From NCBI GenBank assembly GCA_036939755.1, contig JALLAZ010002623.1:1-10529 (forward strand): DNA of 10,529 bases. Direction: 5' to 3'. The stretch comes from Stephanodiscus triporus (taxonomy: Eukaryota > Bacillariophyta > Thalassiosirophyceae > Thalassiosirales > Thalassiosiraceae). Below the pieces are notes generated by a model. That model searched no databases. It was not told the DNA's origin and worked only from the letters and a program-made list of their open reading frames with translations. Below are positions 1 to 8,800 of this stretch, one piece after another (position 1 is the stretch's first letter; every line of letters begins with the position of its first letter). Both the position numbers and the translations under genes were made by a program.

Positions 1-196
1 TGCCTAAGGACTAAGCGCTTGCTCGTGTCGATGTGATGATCAATGGTTGGGCTGCAGTCAGTTCGACTAGTTGTTGATGAAGAGTGCGCAAGCGGTAGTA
101 TTACTGAGCTCAACAGACCTAACAAGTTGATTATTAAACCAATAATTGTAATCGATCGGAGAGTGGCATTGTGTTTTGATCCAAACTCTCGGTTGT
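1..196 (+). repeat. Left arm of a ~200-base inverted repeat
   Basis: This segment matches the reverse complement of 5616-5817. Aligned by hand there are about 19 substitutions and one 6-base gap, so about 90 percent identity. Differences are clustered: 1-55 and 110-162 are identical in both arms, 66-87 is identical, and the changes fall at about 56-65, 88-109, 163-179 and after 196. The match starts at the first base of the window, so the true left end is not visible. An open frame from the ATG at 43 runs through it, and the same frame is open in the other arm, but I do not recognise the peptide. It could be a short dispersed element, the terminal repeat of a larger element, or a conserved RNA or peptide unit. 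It lies downstream of, and antisense to, the minus-strand gene ending at 371. Confidence 0.9.
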
Positions 197-370
197 TGCA
201 TTCTTCAGGTAAATTAGCTTTTTGTGTGTGTGGATTTACGACAGCCAAAAGACTTTATTCTTCCGATTGTGCAAAACCACTTATGAATATTCCCTCACAT
301 TGAAACATCCCCTTCCCCGCTAGGAAAGAAAAAAAACGAAGGCAACAGCAACACTGAAATCATTCACACA
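197..370. other. Intergenic stretch downstream of the LENG8-like gene
   Basis: Between the left repeat arm and the stop codon of the minus-strand gene I see no gene. The stretch should contain the 3' untranslated region of that gene, including a poly(A) signal on the minus strand. A plus-strand open frame from 43 to 303 crosses it, but only its first ~50 codons (the repeat part) have a counterpart elsewhere in the window. Confidence 0.6.
254..259 (-). promoter_or_regulatory. Candidate poly(A) signal of the LENG8-like gene
   Basis: The minus strand reads AATAAA here, a little over 110 bases downstream of the stop codon at 371-373. The distance is reasonable for a short 3' UTR and would end the transcript just before the left repeat arm. 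The motif is short, so chance occurrence cannot be excluded. Confidence 0.4.
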
Positions 371-1803
371 TCAAATAAGTGAGTTCTTCGCGCCGACTGC
401 GGCACTTTCTGACAGCACTGTATCCTTCGTCAACAATGAGCCGCCTTCGAATTTGCACCCGCAATTTTTCATCCATGCCATGCCGCCCCTAACCTCCTCC
501 TTGTTCTTCACGTCGAATCCCAACTCCTTCAGGACAAAGTTCGTCGGCACTGACGGACGGTAGCCCTTGCACATGCGCTGTAACGCGCCCTGCCGTACTG
601 ATGGTACGATTTTATCCATGAGGTAATCACCCATATTTGGCGCTATATCTTGCAGTTGGAAGAATTTGTGATAATTGTGGTCGGCAACGGCGGCGCGAAC
701 TGGCGTTTGGGGTGATACGATATACATTTATATATAGAGAGAGGCGTAAGCGAGATGAGAGATTCTCAGGGAGTAGGGAAAAACAACTTTCACAGATGAA
801 TGCGAACCTACCCAACAGCGCATGATGGATGCACTCGTCCTTTCGTTGTTCGGGCGTCAACTCGAGCATGATCTGAGTATCGATACAGAGACACGCGCGA
901 AGCAGTTTGAGAGAAACACCACACAGCCCATGAATTCATCATCATCATCATCATCCCCCTCCCCCTCTTTTTGACTCACCTTGAAAATGTCCGATGATCC
1001 ACCCTCGTACTTCTTGTTCCCCGACAGAAATACGTAATAAATGATCCTATACGCTATGAATTCATTCCGATGTTTCAATGCATTCTCATCATCCGCTTCG
1101 TCCGCGCGATCCTCCTCCTCCCCCTCCTTCCTTCCCCCGCATTTGCTGCTCACCTTCATATCTTTCTTCGTTGTCTCCTTCCCACCACTCGCCTTCCCAT
1201 TGTTCGTCCGCTGCCTCCTCCTATCGATCAGATCGTACAGTTCCTTCAACTGCGTCTGGCTTTGGTTGTACTCGTTTATGTCGTCCTCCTCCAACGCCAT
1301 CTTCGCGTGCGTCTCATAAACATCGACGGCGAAGGCGTTGATAATACGCTGGACGGTGAGGTCCTGCCGTATCGCCTTCATTTGGGAGCAGTACCAGCTG
1401 TAATCGCGCTGTCGTCCGTCGTGGACCCTATCGCGACGATAGTAACTCGATTTCAGCCGCGACAGGTGCTCCTCGAGTATCCGCTGCGGACGCACGAGCT
1501 CGGCCTTGGGGGGGGACGTCAGCCTGAGGTACTCCTTCTCGAGGACCGCGCACGTCCCCCTGACGGTCATGCGCTCGTAGTCGCTCTCGTCGAGCTTGTT
1601 CATCGAGCCGCCGATGGTGGTCTTTCCCATGTACCTCTCGACGTTCGCGATCGTGGTGGGCGCGTTGGACGCGGAATCGATCCCGCCCCGTCCCTGGAAG
1701 CGGCGCGCGCGTTCGGACAGCGCCGACTCGTCGGCGTTGAAACCGCTGACGTTGCCGCTGTTATTGTTGCCGTCCTTGCCTTGCTTCTCCTTCTTCTTCT
1801 TCT

Positions 1804-1841
<38 letters not shown>

Positions 1842-2997
1842 TTCTTCGTCGTCCCCAGTGGCCGGCTGAGCCCCAACGGGACATAGTCGTCGGCGTCCCC
1901 ATCCTCCTCCCTCGAGGAGGATGGACCGTAGTACGAGATGCCGCCGTCGACGTTGTTCCGTTTCTTGGACGACGACGACGACGAGAAGGACGGATTGTAT
2001 TCGTCGGTCCGATCCGCCATCGCGCGTTTGCGCTTTGTTCCGGACGTCGTCGATTTCTCTTGCACGAATCTGTCGAGATAAAGGGAGGTATCATCGCCTC
2101 TGTTATTCGTCCCCCCTCCCCCCCACGCCGATGTCGCTGCCTCTGCTGCTGATGCCGACGATGACGCTGACGATGATTTCGTAGAAGAAGACGTTTCCGA
2201 TGTAGACTTACCGTTGTTATTGTCGTCGTCGTTGCCTTTCCCCTCGCTCCTGCGAATCGCCTGCTCCTCCAGGTCGCGCAGGGTGCTCGCGGTGCCTGTC
2301 GTCGTCGCGGCGGCGGCGGTCCCGGTCCCGGCCTCCAGGGACGCCCACCTCTTCTTCTTCTTGGGCGAAATGTTAATACTTATCGGATTGGCGACGACGG
2401 CGGCGGCGGCCGGGGGGGCGGATGCCGTCGTCGTCGTCGTCCCCCCTCCGGCGAGTCCGCCCGCCCCCGCGCCGCCGCCGCCGCCGGGAGCGACCGCGGC
2501 GGCGACGGTAGCCGCGACGACGACCGCCGAAGACGATGCCGCCGCAGCCTGCGGCGTCATCTGGGGCGGCATGGGAGGGCTCGCCGGCCTCGCGTACGGC
2601 TCGACGCCGACCCCGCCGTTGACCCCGCCGCTCAGGGCCAGGTGATAATGGGCCAGCGCGGCGCTGTTCCCGGAGTAGTACGTCGCCCACTTCTCGCGTC
2701 GGCCCATCTCCTCCCTCCTCTCGTTGTTAGAGGGGGTGTTGGGGTGGGCGGGGGGGAGGGAGGCGAGCGCGACCCTCGCGAGCGAGACCTGCTCGTTCCA
2801 CATGTGATAGTACGACGTGTAGTGCTGCACGAGCTGGGCGTGGGTCTTGCCGTGCTTGATTATCATCGCGGGGGGGGGCGGCGGCGGCGGGACGGTGGGA
2901 CCGTGGGGAGGATAGGCGAAGACGGGCGAGGCGGAGGCGGAGGCGGAGGCGACCCATTGTTGGCCGTTCCAAACCTGACCCAGCGTCGACGTCGGGG

Positions 2998-3032
<35 letters not shown>

Positions 3033-3088
3033 TGGGGATTGTTGCCGGGGGAGGGGGCGCTTTGGTAATAGCTGTATTGCGAGTACAT
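371..3088 (-). CDS. LENG8/SAC3-family protein (SAC3/GANP domain), three exons
   Basis: Exons are 3088-980, 872-812 and 699-371, giving 2499 bases or 832 residues plus stop. Both introns are GT-AG (donors GTGAGT and GTAGGT), and joining them restores a continuous SAC3-type C-terminus. The first ~480 residues are low complexity: Tyr/Gln start, a polyGln run, Pro, Ala, Gly and Ser tracts, and a second polyGln followed by polyLys. The recognisable SAC3/GANP core runs from about residue 507 to the end, with RGTCAVLEKEYLRLT, CSQMKAIRQDLTVQ, VYETHAKMALE, YNQSQTQLKELY, FIAYRIIYYVF and, after the introns, DHNYHKFFQLQ and MCKGYRPSVP. These match the human LENG8 pattern. SAC3-family proteins scaffold mRNA export and processing complexes in the nucleus; the role here is inferred. 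An acidic/basic insert of about 55 residues splits the core. The open frame extends to a TTG at 3097, but the ATG at 3088 is the natural eukaryotic start. An in-frame stop in intron 1 makes splicing necessary. Confidence 0.9.
700..811 (-). other. Intron 2 of the LENG8-like gene
   Basis: This is a 112-base GT-AG intron: donor GTAGGT after the first base of a Val codon, acceptor ending CGCCAG. Removing it joins HHALL to VRAAVADHNYHKFF, as expected in SAC3-family proteins. The length is close to intron 1, which suggests a uniform short intron size in this genome. Confidence 0.88.
873..979 (-). other. Intron 1 of the LENG8-like gene
   Basis: This is a 107-base GT-AG intron with donor GTGAGT right after the Lys codon of SDIFK and acceptor ACTCAG before IMLELTPEQR. 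The phase is 0. It holds a (GAT)n microsatellite near 937-955 and purine-rich runs beside the donor. Read through, it would end the protein at a stop near 857, so it must be spliced for a full-length product. Confidence 0.88.
937..955. repeat. ATC/GAT trinucleotide microsatellite in an intron
   Basis: About six perfect units of ATC on the plus strand (GAT on the coding strand) lie inside intron 1 of the LENG8-like gene, close to its donor site. Length variation here would not alter the protein. Confidence 0.85.
1790..1837. repeat. Adjacent CTT and CTG triplet repeats coding polyLys and polyGln
   Basis: On the plus strand a run of TTC/CTT triplets is followed by about ten CTG units (1808-1837). 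On the coding minus strand these read as a run of Gln followed by a run of Lys in the linker before the SAC3 core of the LENG8-like protein. Uninterrupted CAG units make this a likely length-variable site. Confidence 0.85.
2999..3035. repeat. CTG triplet repeat coding the N-terminal polyGln tract
   Basis: About eleven CTG triplets, interrupted once by TTG near the right end, encode a run of roughly a dozen Gln residues near residue 20 of the LENG8-like protein. It is the second CAG-type tract in the same gene. Confidence 0.87.
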
Positions 3089-3497
3089 GATTGACAAGTG
3101 AAGAGAAGTGATGTATGATTAGAGTGTAATGTAATATGTATGATGTAGGTATGACATGGTATTTCGGAGTACAACATCTACTTTCAATTGAATTGAATGT
3201 TGTGAGGAGGGTGGAGGCGAAAGACAGAGGGGCGCGGAGGAAGGATGGTGGGCCTCTTTTTTTGTTCTCTTGTCTCTCTAGATAGCTTGGGGAGTGGGAG
3301 TGGGAGCCCCTGGTCTGTCCGCCGGCCCTCCCTCCCCGTCAGAATGCGAAGCCCTCGCGCATCGCAGGCCGGCTGGCACTGGGATGTGAAAGCTGCTGCA
3401 TGCGCCTGGGCTCTACTCTGGCGTCCACTACACATATCGCAAAGAATCCACTCTCTACGATACCTAACGATAATCGCATTTCCGATATCGATTCGCC
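3089..3497. promoter_or_regulatory. Divergent intergenic region, shared promoter candidate
   Basis: The LENG8-like gene leaves to the left and the ferritin-like gene to the right, so both transcription starts must fall in or near these 409 bases. The left third is AT-rich (3110-3200) and the middle is GC-rich. The last 60 bases before the right-hand ATG contain CGAT/ATCG-type words, including the 8-base palindrome CGATATCG at 3483-3490. I see no clear TATA box and no gene here; open frames in it look like chance. Confidence 0.5.
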
Positions 3498-5201
3498 ATG
3501 AGCTTTCTCCACAATGCTTGCGTGAAGTGCGCCCTATTGTCATTCCTCAGGGGAGCGCTAGTGTACAAAATCATCGACGGCACGGCATCCCCCGGGAATT
3601 GCATCATTAGCGAAAGTTACAATTCCAAATTTACGTCGTCGGACGGTGGTAGTACGATCGACATCGTGTGCAACGTCCCGATCACAATACAGCGGTACTC
3701 CGACGACCTTTACATGGAGGGGATGCAGCCGGTCGGACCCGCCGATGTGAAAGTCTTAGTCACGAGTGACTGCGCCGCCAATTCCAATTCCACGCCATAC
3801 GTTCCACGAGTGACGTGGGGGGACGGTTCCGTCGAGATAATAGTCGATGGCGCGCCGCCCACGCCCCCGTTACGGTACTTGGATTCAAGTTCCTATCATG
3901 CCACGTGGTCCTATGAGAATGGCTGGTGCAGAAGCTGGCAGGGGCAGTCGGACGGCCCGACTCCCGCACCGCCGGAGGACGAGGGGGGAGAGATTGCCGA
4001 ACTCGCCGTCGAACGGGAGATCGTCGAGGCCGGTGACACGGACGAGGACAAAAAACCGCGGAGGACGACGACGACGACGGAGAGCCCCTCGCCGTGCAAC
4101 GTCAACGTGGAGGTGCTCCTCGATGCGTGCTCACGCGACGCGAATGTGTCGGCCCCGATGGTGCGTGTCATCGACGCCGTCCTTAACGGTACAGATCAAC
4201 GGGAGGATCCCGATGACAAGTGCGTTACGGATTTAGAAGCGGATATTCTCTTCGACGAATCGCGCGCGTATCGACTTATAGGTTCCCTGGTACGGAGCGT
4301 GGAGTGCCATCGAGCGGTGCCCGGTCGACCGTTCGTCGATTCTACGGGGAGGATCGTTCGAGCATCCTTCGCCGTCGCGGGAGACGCGGGGTCGCCTTGG
4401 TCGTCAACTGCCGCGATGACCGCCAACGCCCATCTCGCGGTGTCGACGTCGTACCCGTCGCGCTCGTTTGACAACTGAACTACTACCACCGCCGCAACTT
4501 ATCGAAATCGCATCCTCCTGGGAGAAGAGTGGACGAGGAATGCCCTTGGCGAGCATGCATCCGTGACCTTGTTCTCTGCATTCACGATCGCACTCATGAC
4601 CAATCAAGCGCCGAGCGATTTGGTCGAGGATGCGCTCGGGGCGGCGTTGGACGAAGTGCGCCACGCCAGGACGTCGTTCGGCATCGCGTCGAGGTTGACC
4701 GGGAGGGAGGTGCGGCCGGGCGCCCTCCCCGCGTCCGAGCACGTCTTTCATCGGGATTTGAAGGCCATGGCGATGGCGGTGGCGAGGGAGGGTTGCGTCG
4801 ATGAGACGTTGTCAGCGCTGGAGGCCGCCGCGGAAGTCGATTTCATCGAGAGAGTGTTGGCAGATGGGGCGGATGGCACCAAGTACTCTTCCATCGATAG
4901 AGACGTCCTTGCTTGGATTGGGAAGGAGCTGCAAATTATTGCGTCGGATGAGCGCAACCACGCTGCCTTGGCATGGCGCACTCTCAAGTGGTTGTGCAGC
5001 ATTGATTCTCATGCATGCGAGGATGTCAAAGAGAAGGTGCTGAATGAGGATGCATTGGAGGAAGCGTTTCGGCTTCGATTTGCATCCTTTCGTGGACAAA
5101 CTGAAACCTTGGAGGCAATGACAAATAATTGGAGGATGATTTATACTGTTGGTATCGACTTCGAGGCACATCAGAAGGCCTGTGCCTATGAACAAAAGTA
5201 A
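3498..5201 (+). CDS. Ferritin-like di-iron domain protein, two exons
   Basis: The model joins 3498-4439 and 4530-5201, giving 537 residues. The ATG at 3498 is the first after an in-frame TAA at 3471. The N-terminal half (to about residue 280) is not recognised; it has a weakly hydrophobic start, several Cys, three N-x-S/T sites and an acidic/Thr-rich linker. The second half resembles ferritin-like proteins known from bacteria: GRPF, then GEHASV (E322), LDEVRHA (E356, H359), REGCVDET (E401/E406) and SDERNHA (E455, H458). Two ExxH motifs plus extra Glu form a plausible di-iron site in a four-helix bundle. Iron binding or oxidation is inferred; no substrate can be named. Both halves share one frame and are interrupted by a TGA at 4476-4478, which a 90-base intron would remove. 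If it is not spliced, the gene is either broken or read through. It is divergent from the LENG8-like gene and convergent with the EDRF1-like gene. Confidence 0.72.
4440..4529 (+). other. Proposed intron in the ferritin-like gene
   Basis: A GT-AG segment of 90 bases (donor GTGTCG, acceptor ending AAGAG) removes the in-frame TGA and keeps phase 0. It brings WTRNALGEHASV about 25 residues after the GRPF block, the spacing I recall for this family. TTTGAC or CTGAAC near 4467-4479 could act as a branch point. The donor is weak compared with the two introns of the neighbouring gene, so the exact boundary is uncertain. Other GT donors between 4374 and 4440 and AG sites at 4523-4537 are possible. Confidence 0.5.
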
Positions 5202-5615
5202 TGATGCATCTCATATCATTTTCAGAAGAATTTCTTGCGTGTTATGTTACCAGGCCCTGTTAGTGTTATAAGCATTGCAAAGTATAACAATAAACATAAA
5301 ATATGTATTTTGAACTAGCAGTCTTCGGAAGGATTTGGGTAAATACTGAAGGGGTGGGTCGGGAGGTCCAGCTGCTTGTGTGAATATGTGGCCGAGACTG
5401 CTCTTTTTTGCACTCAACGGCCTCGTCTATTTCATTTGTTGGGAATCAATTGTGCCCGAAAGCAGTGTTCCGTCAGTTGTTTCCGAGACTTTGATTTGAG
5501 CAAATCTCCTCCTTGATTCTCAAATGTCTGAGATATCAACCTCCTCAATGATGGATTGCCACATTCCTTTCACTGAATATATACACCCCATCCCTACCCC
5601 GTGTATACATAGTAG
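5202..5615. other. Convergent intergenic stretch, left part
   Basis: This lies between the stop of the ferritin-like gene and the right repeat arm. It should hold the 3' UTR of the ferritin-like gene. I see no further open frame with coding character, no tRNA and no recognisable RNA. Confidence 0.6.
5289..5294 (+). promoter_or_regulatory. Candidate poly(A) signal of the ferritin-like gene
   Basis: AATAAA occurs 88 bases after the stop codon, in an A/T-rich stretch. The position fits a short 3' UTR and would end the transcript well before the right repeat arm. Confidence 0.5.
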
Positions 5616-5817
5616 ACAACCGAGAGTTTGGTTCAAAAAATAATGCAGATCTCCGATCGATTACAATTATTGGTTTAATAATCAACTTGTTAGGTCTGTT
5701 GATGTCAGTAATGCCGCGATTACCGCTTGAGCACTCTTCATCAACAACTAGTTCGTAGAACAGCAGCCCAACCATTGATCATCACATCGACACGAGCAAG
5801 CGCTTAGTCCTTAGGCA
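5616..5817 (-). repeat. Right arm of the ~200-base inverted repeat
   Basis: Read on the minus strand, this is the partner of bases 1-196. The arm is six bases longer than the left one because of a single in-frame insertion. An open frame begins at the ATG at 5775 and shares about 50 codons with the left arm; after that the two sequences diverge completely. The arm sits 74 bases beyond the stop of the EDRF1-like gene and in the same sense as that gene, so it may be transcribed as part of its 3' UTR. Whether the match continues past 5817 cannot be judged, because the left copy is cut by the window edge. Confidence 0.9.
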
Positions 5818-5890
5818 ACAGCTGGCCCAATGAAGGAGACTTAGATTGGATTACAGTTGGTTAGGGTTGTGATATTAAGTTAAAATTACA

Positions 5891-8800
5891 TTAAGCCTTG
5901 TACAACTCGAACAAACTGTTAAGTAACACGAAAAGCTGGTTGCTCTCTCCTCCGCTTTGGGAGTTGGCATTTGCCGAAGCTAACATCTTATGCGCAAGAA
6001 CAGTTCTATACATATTTTTGTATTTTTCCGAGGGCTGGAGCTTGACCAAACTTAACAATAATTTGGAGACCCTTGATTCGACACTGTCCGCAAGTGTTGT
6101 CATTTGCTTCGTGACAGCTGGCGCCACTGGAAGTGAGAATGCCATGCGTGTATCCAAACAGCACAACAAAGCTTTCGATAGGCATTCTTCACCAGAAACT
6201 GCGGAGTACAAGTTAGAAAAGTCAAGGCTCAGAACAACAAAGGTTGCCTCATTTCCCTTGGTATACTGAGCGAAATATTGATGAGCCAATCCATAATGCT
6301 TGAATGCGGCTGCCAGCTTTTCCCGGGTCTTCGCCTCATCGCGTTGGCAAGTCCAGACCTTACTGAAATAGAGGGCTAGCTGATAATGCGCAGCAGCAGC
6401 TTGGTGCGAAGCACGCGGAGTTCCCAAAGACTCGTAGATCTGACACGACCGTTCCATTGGCTCCAAGATCGCCTTCTCCGCACCTGGTGTCAATCGCAGT
6501 GCTTGGAATAGAAGTGGCTCGGAGGAGGAAGACAGGGTTGACTGCCTTCTTCGTACACCTAACACAAGTAATGTAGCCGCAAGCTCTTCGCTGACCATAT
6601 CCCACGTGATCGGGTCTGCATCTCTTTGGCCGATAGCTTCATGCGCCAAGACGAGATGGTCAACGGCCTCTTGAAGATATGACTCTGAGTTGTTCCTTGA
6701 TGAATCCTCCTCCTCAGGCAAGACAACGTTTGTGTTGGCTCGAATTTTGCAACACTGACATAAATTGCATCGTAACAGCGCAAGGTTTCTCAAATCTTTA
6801 GAATCTGTAAATTGTTTAAGTCCTTCCAAAAACCAGAATTGAGCTGAAATGAGCATTATAGCTGAGACATGGGACATGTCGAAACTGTTATTGGATATCC
6901 CGAAAGTTTTGCCAGGAGGTTTTAGCTGAGGCGAGAGGACATCTCGTGACTCCTGGAGTAGAACCTTCCCTATTTCATTACAAGCATCGCCCAGCCTTTG
7001 ACGGAGGAGAGGCGCGACGGTGGTAACGAAGTTGGAGGCCATCGAAATGAGATTGATGCTTTTTTCATTGCAATCCACTCCTCCTTTACTGTCACTACTA
7101 TGGCTTGCCAATAAAACGTATGCATCAATTGCATGACCATAGCAAATAGAGGCCGCAACAAGGACAAGACGCGCATCGCGCTTGATCTCTGTTTTTTGGT
7201 CAAGAATGAATTTCGCGGCGCCGATTGCCTCATGACAACCTTCTTTTTGCAGGACAGACGACTCGATTCGCTCGAAGTCTTTTGGCAGAACAACAATCCC
7301 GCTTAGGGTGTTCTTCAAGGACACCTGCCCATGCGAGGCGACGCTCACGACTGAAAGCTCGGGCTTCGGATTGCCCAACGTTGCGGCTGCACCAAAAAAT
7401 TGTTTCCTGATGCAACTACAATAGTTGTTCACTTCTCGGAATAGTCCAATCAGATCCTGCCCGCACGTGTGTCCACGATCTCGCCAGAGGCCGTCTGCGG
7501 CAAATGATCTCGCAAAATGACCGCAATACTCCCAAAGCCAAGCGTATTGAAGGAGGATGCTCCTTGCATAGATGTCAAAAGAAGATTGTGGCATGTTAGA
7601 GTGTTCATGTCGTGTGCTGCTTTTGTTCTTTGAGTGGCTACCTTGAAACATACCGCCAAGCAAGGGAAAAGTATCTGAAAGAATTCGTGCGGAAGTGCGC
7701 AACGACTGAATCAAATTGGACGCAAAATAATTCTGTAAATGTCGATCAGCAAGTCGAAGGTTAACGTTGATGAGCTTGTGATGTAGACCATAAAGCTGCG
7801 TAGATATAGCCTCGATTTCGATCAAAGATTTGTCTTGCATCGCCTTTGACAATAGAGGCGCGAGCTTTTTGACCCCAGCCATTAAATGGTCGTGGGCCTT
7901 GTTCAAAGAGTCCACGGTAACCCTGCCATATCTTACTTGACACGAAGCGTAGGGCTCAGGTGATTTACTGCTGATTGAATCCACTACTCTCTGATCGCTC
8001 TCGTTGTGGTCGTCAACGTCGTTGTGGTTCCACAGGTACGTATCGGCAAGGTGTTCGCACACGGCTGCGCCGATTGTATCGTGCCGACGCCGTTGCGCGT
8101 TACGATCATCGTCATCATCCAAATCGACCAACTCCTCCAATAAATCCAATGTATTTTGCAATAAGCTCCTCTGACGGTTACGATATTCGCGTCGGGTTTT
8201 ACCGTCCAGGACATTGTTCGTTGTCTTAACAAGCTGTTCGAGCCGACAAGCGAATCGATAACCACACAACGCAAGCCACCATGTCCACTTCCGTTGGCGC
8301 ATCTTTGATATGCTGCTAATATCAAATAATTGTATATTCGTTTCGCCAGCTGCACGATGGACGACGAACGTGGAGTTCTCGCTGGTACAATTCGTCTTAA
8401 GAAATTGCAGCAGCATAGCTGCGTTCATCTCAACAATATCAGGGGAAAAGACTTGTGGTGGCGGAGGATGATGATGAGCTGTTGTTGCTCTCATGGCGGC
8501 GGCTGTCGACGATGATTCGGTATTCACTTCGAAGCTCCCGAGAGTGGATGGGTGCATCATCAACGAGGGTATGTCCTCGGTACGCATCAACTTAATGTTC
8601 TGAACATAACCATGCTCACGCAGTATCAATGCAAGCTGAGGAACGTTCGCCATGATGTTGTCGAGGTAGGCATCCAACACCGTGCGCACCCCAGATGATG
8701 CTGCCGTCGTCGCTGCGAAGCATTCCGTCTCATCCACTCCTCCTCTTACTCCTGATGTTGGTGGTGGTGGTGGCAATGGTGAGCGAGCAAAACCCAGCCG

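Noticed and set aside
1..12. Resemblance of the repeat start to a short piece of SRP (7SL) RNA
   Set aside because: Only about ten bases agree with what I recall of the human RNA and none of the conserved helix 8 motifs is present.
1070..2152. A 360-codon open frame on the plus strand opposite the LENG8-like gene
   Set aside because: It is the mirror of the low-complexity coding strand: its polyLeu run is the CTG repeat read in another frame. No domain is recognisable and the minus-strand frame has clear homology.
2070..2211. A possible extra intron in the LENG8-like gene starting at a strong GGTAAGT donor (minus strand, 2212-2206)
   Set aside because: The two best acceptors (ending at 2100 and 2070) both shift the frame away from the conserved SAC3 core, and the sequence is open when left unspliced. 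It reads as Gly-Lys-Ser in a Ser-rich linker.
1..5817. A cut-and-paste DNA transposon with the two repeat arms as termini
   Set aside because: No transposase-like protein lies between the arms; the interior holds ordinary host genes, and target-site duplications cannot be seen. It is kept only as an alternative reading of the inverted repeat.
5858..5875. A GGTTAGGGTT string resembling telomere repeat
   Set aside because: There is only one copy and no tandem array, so it is most likely chance.
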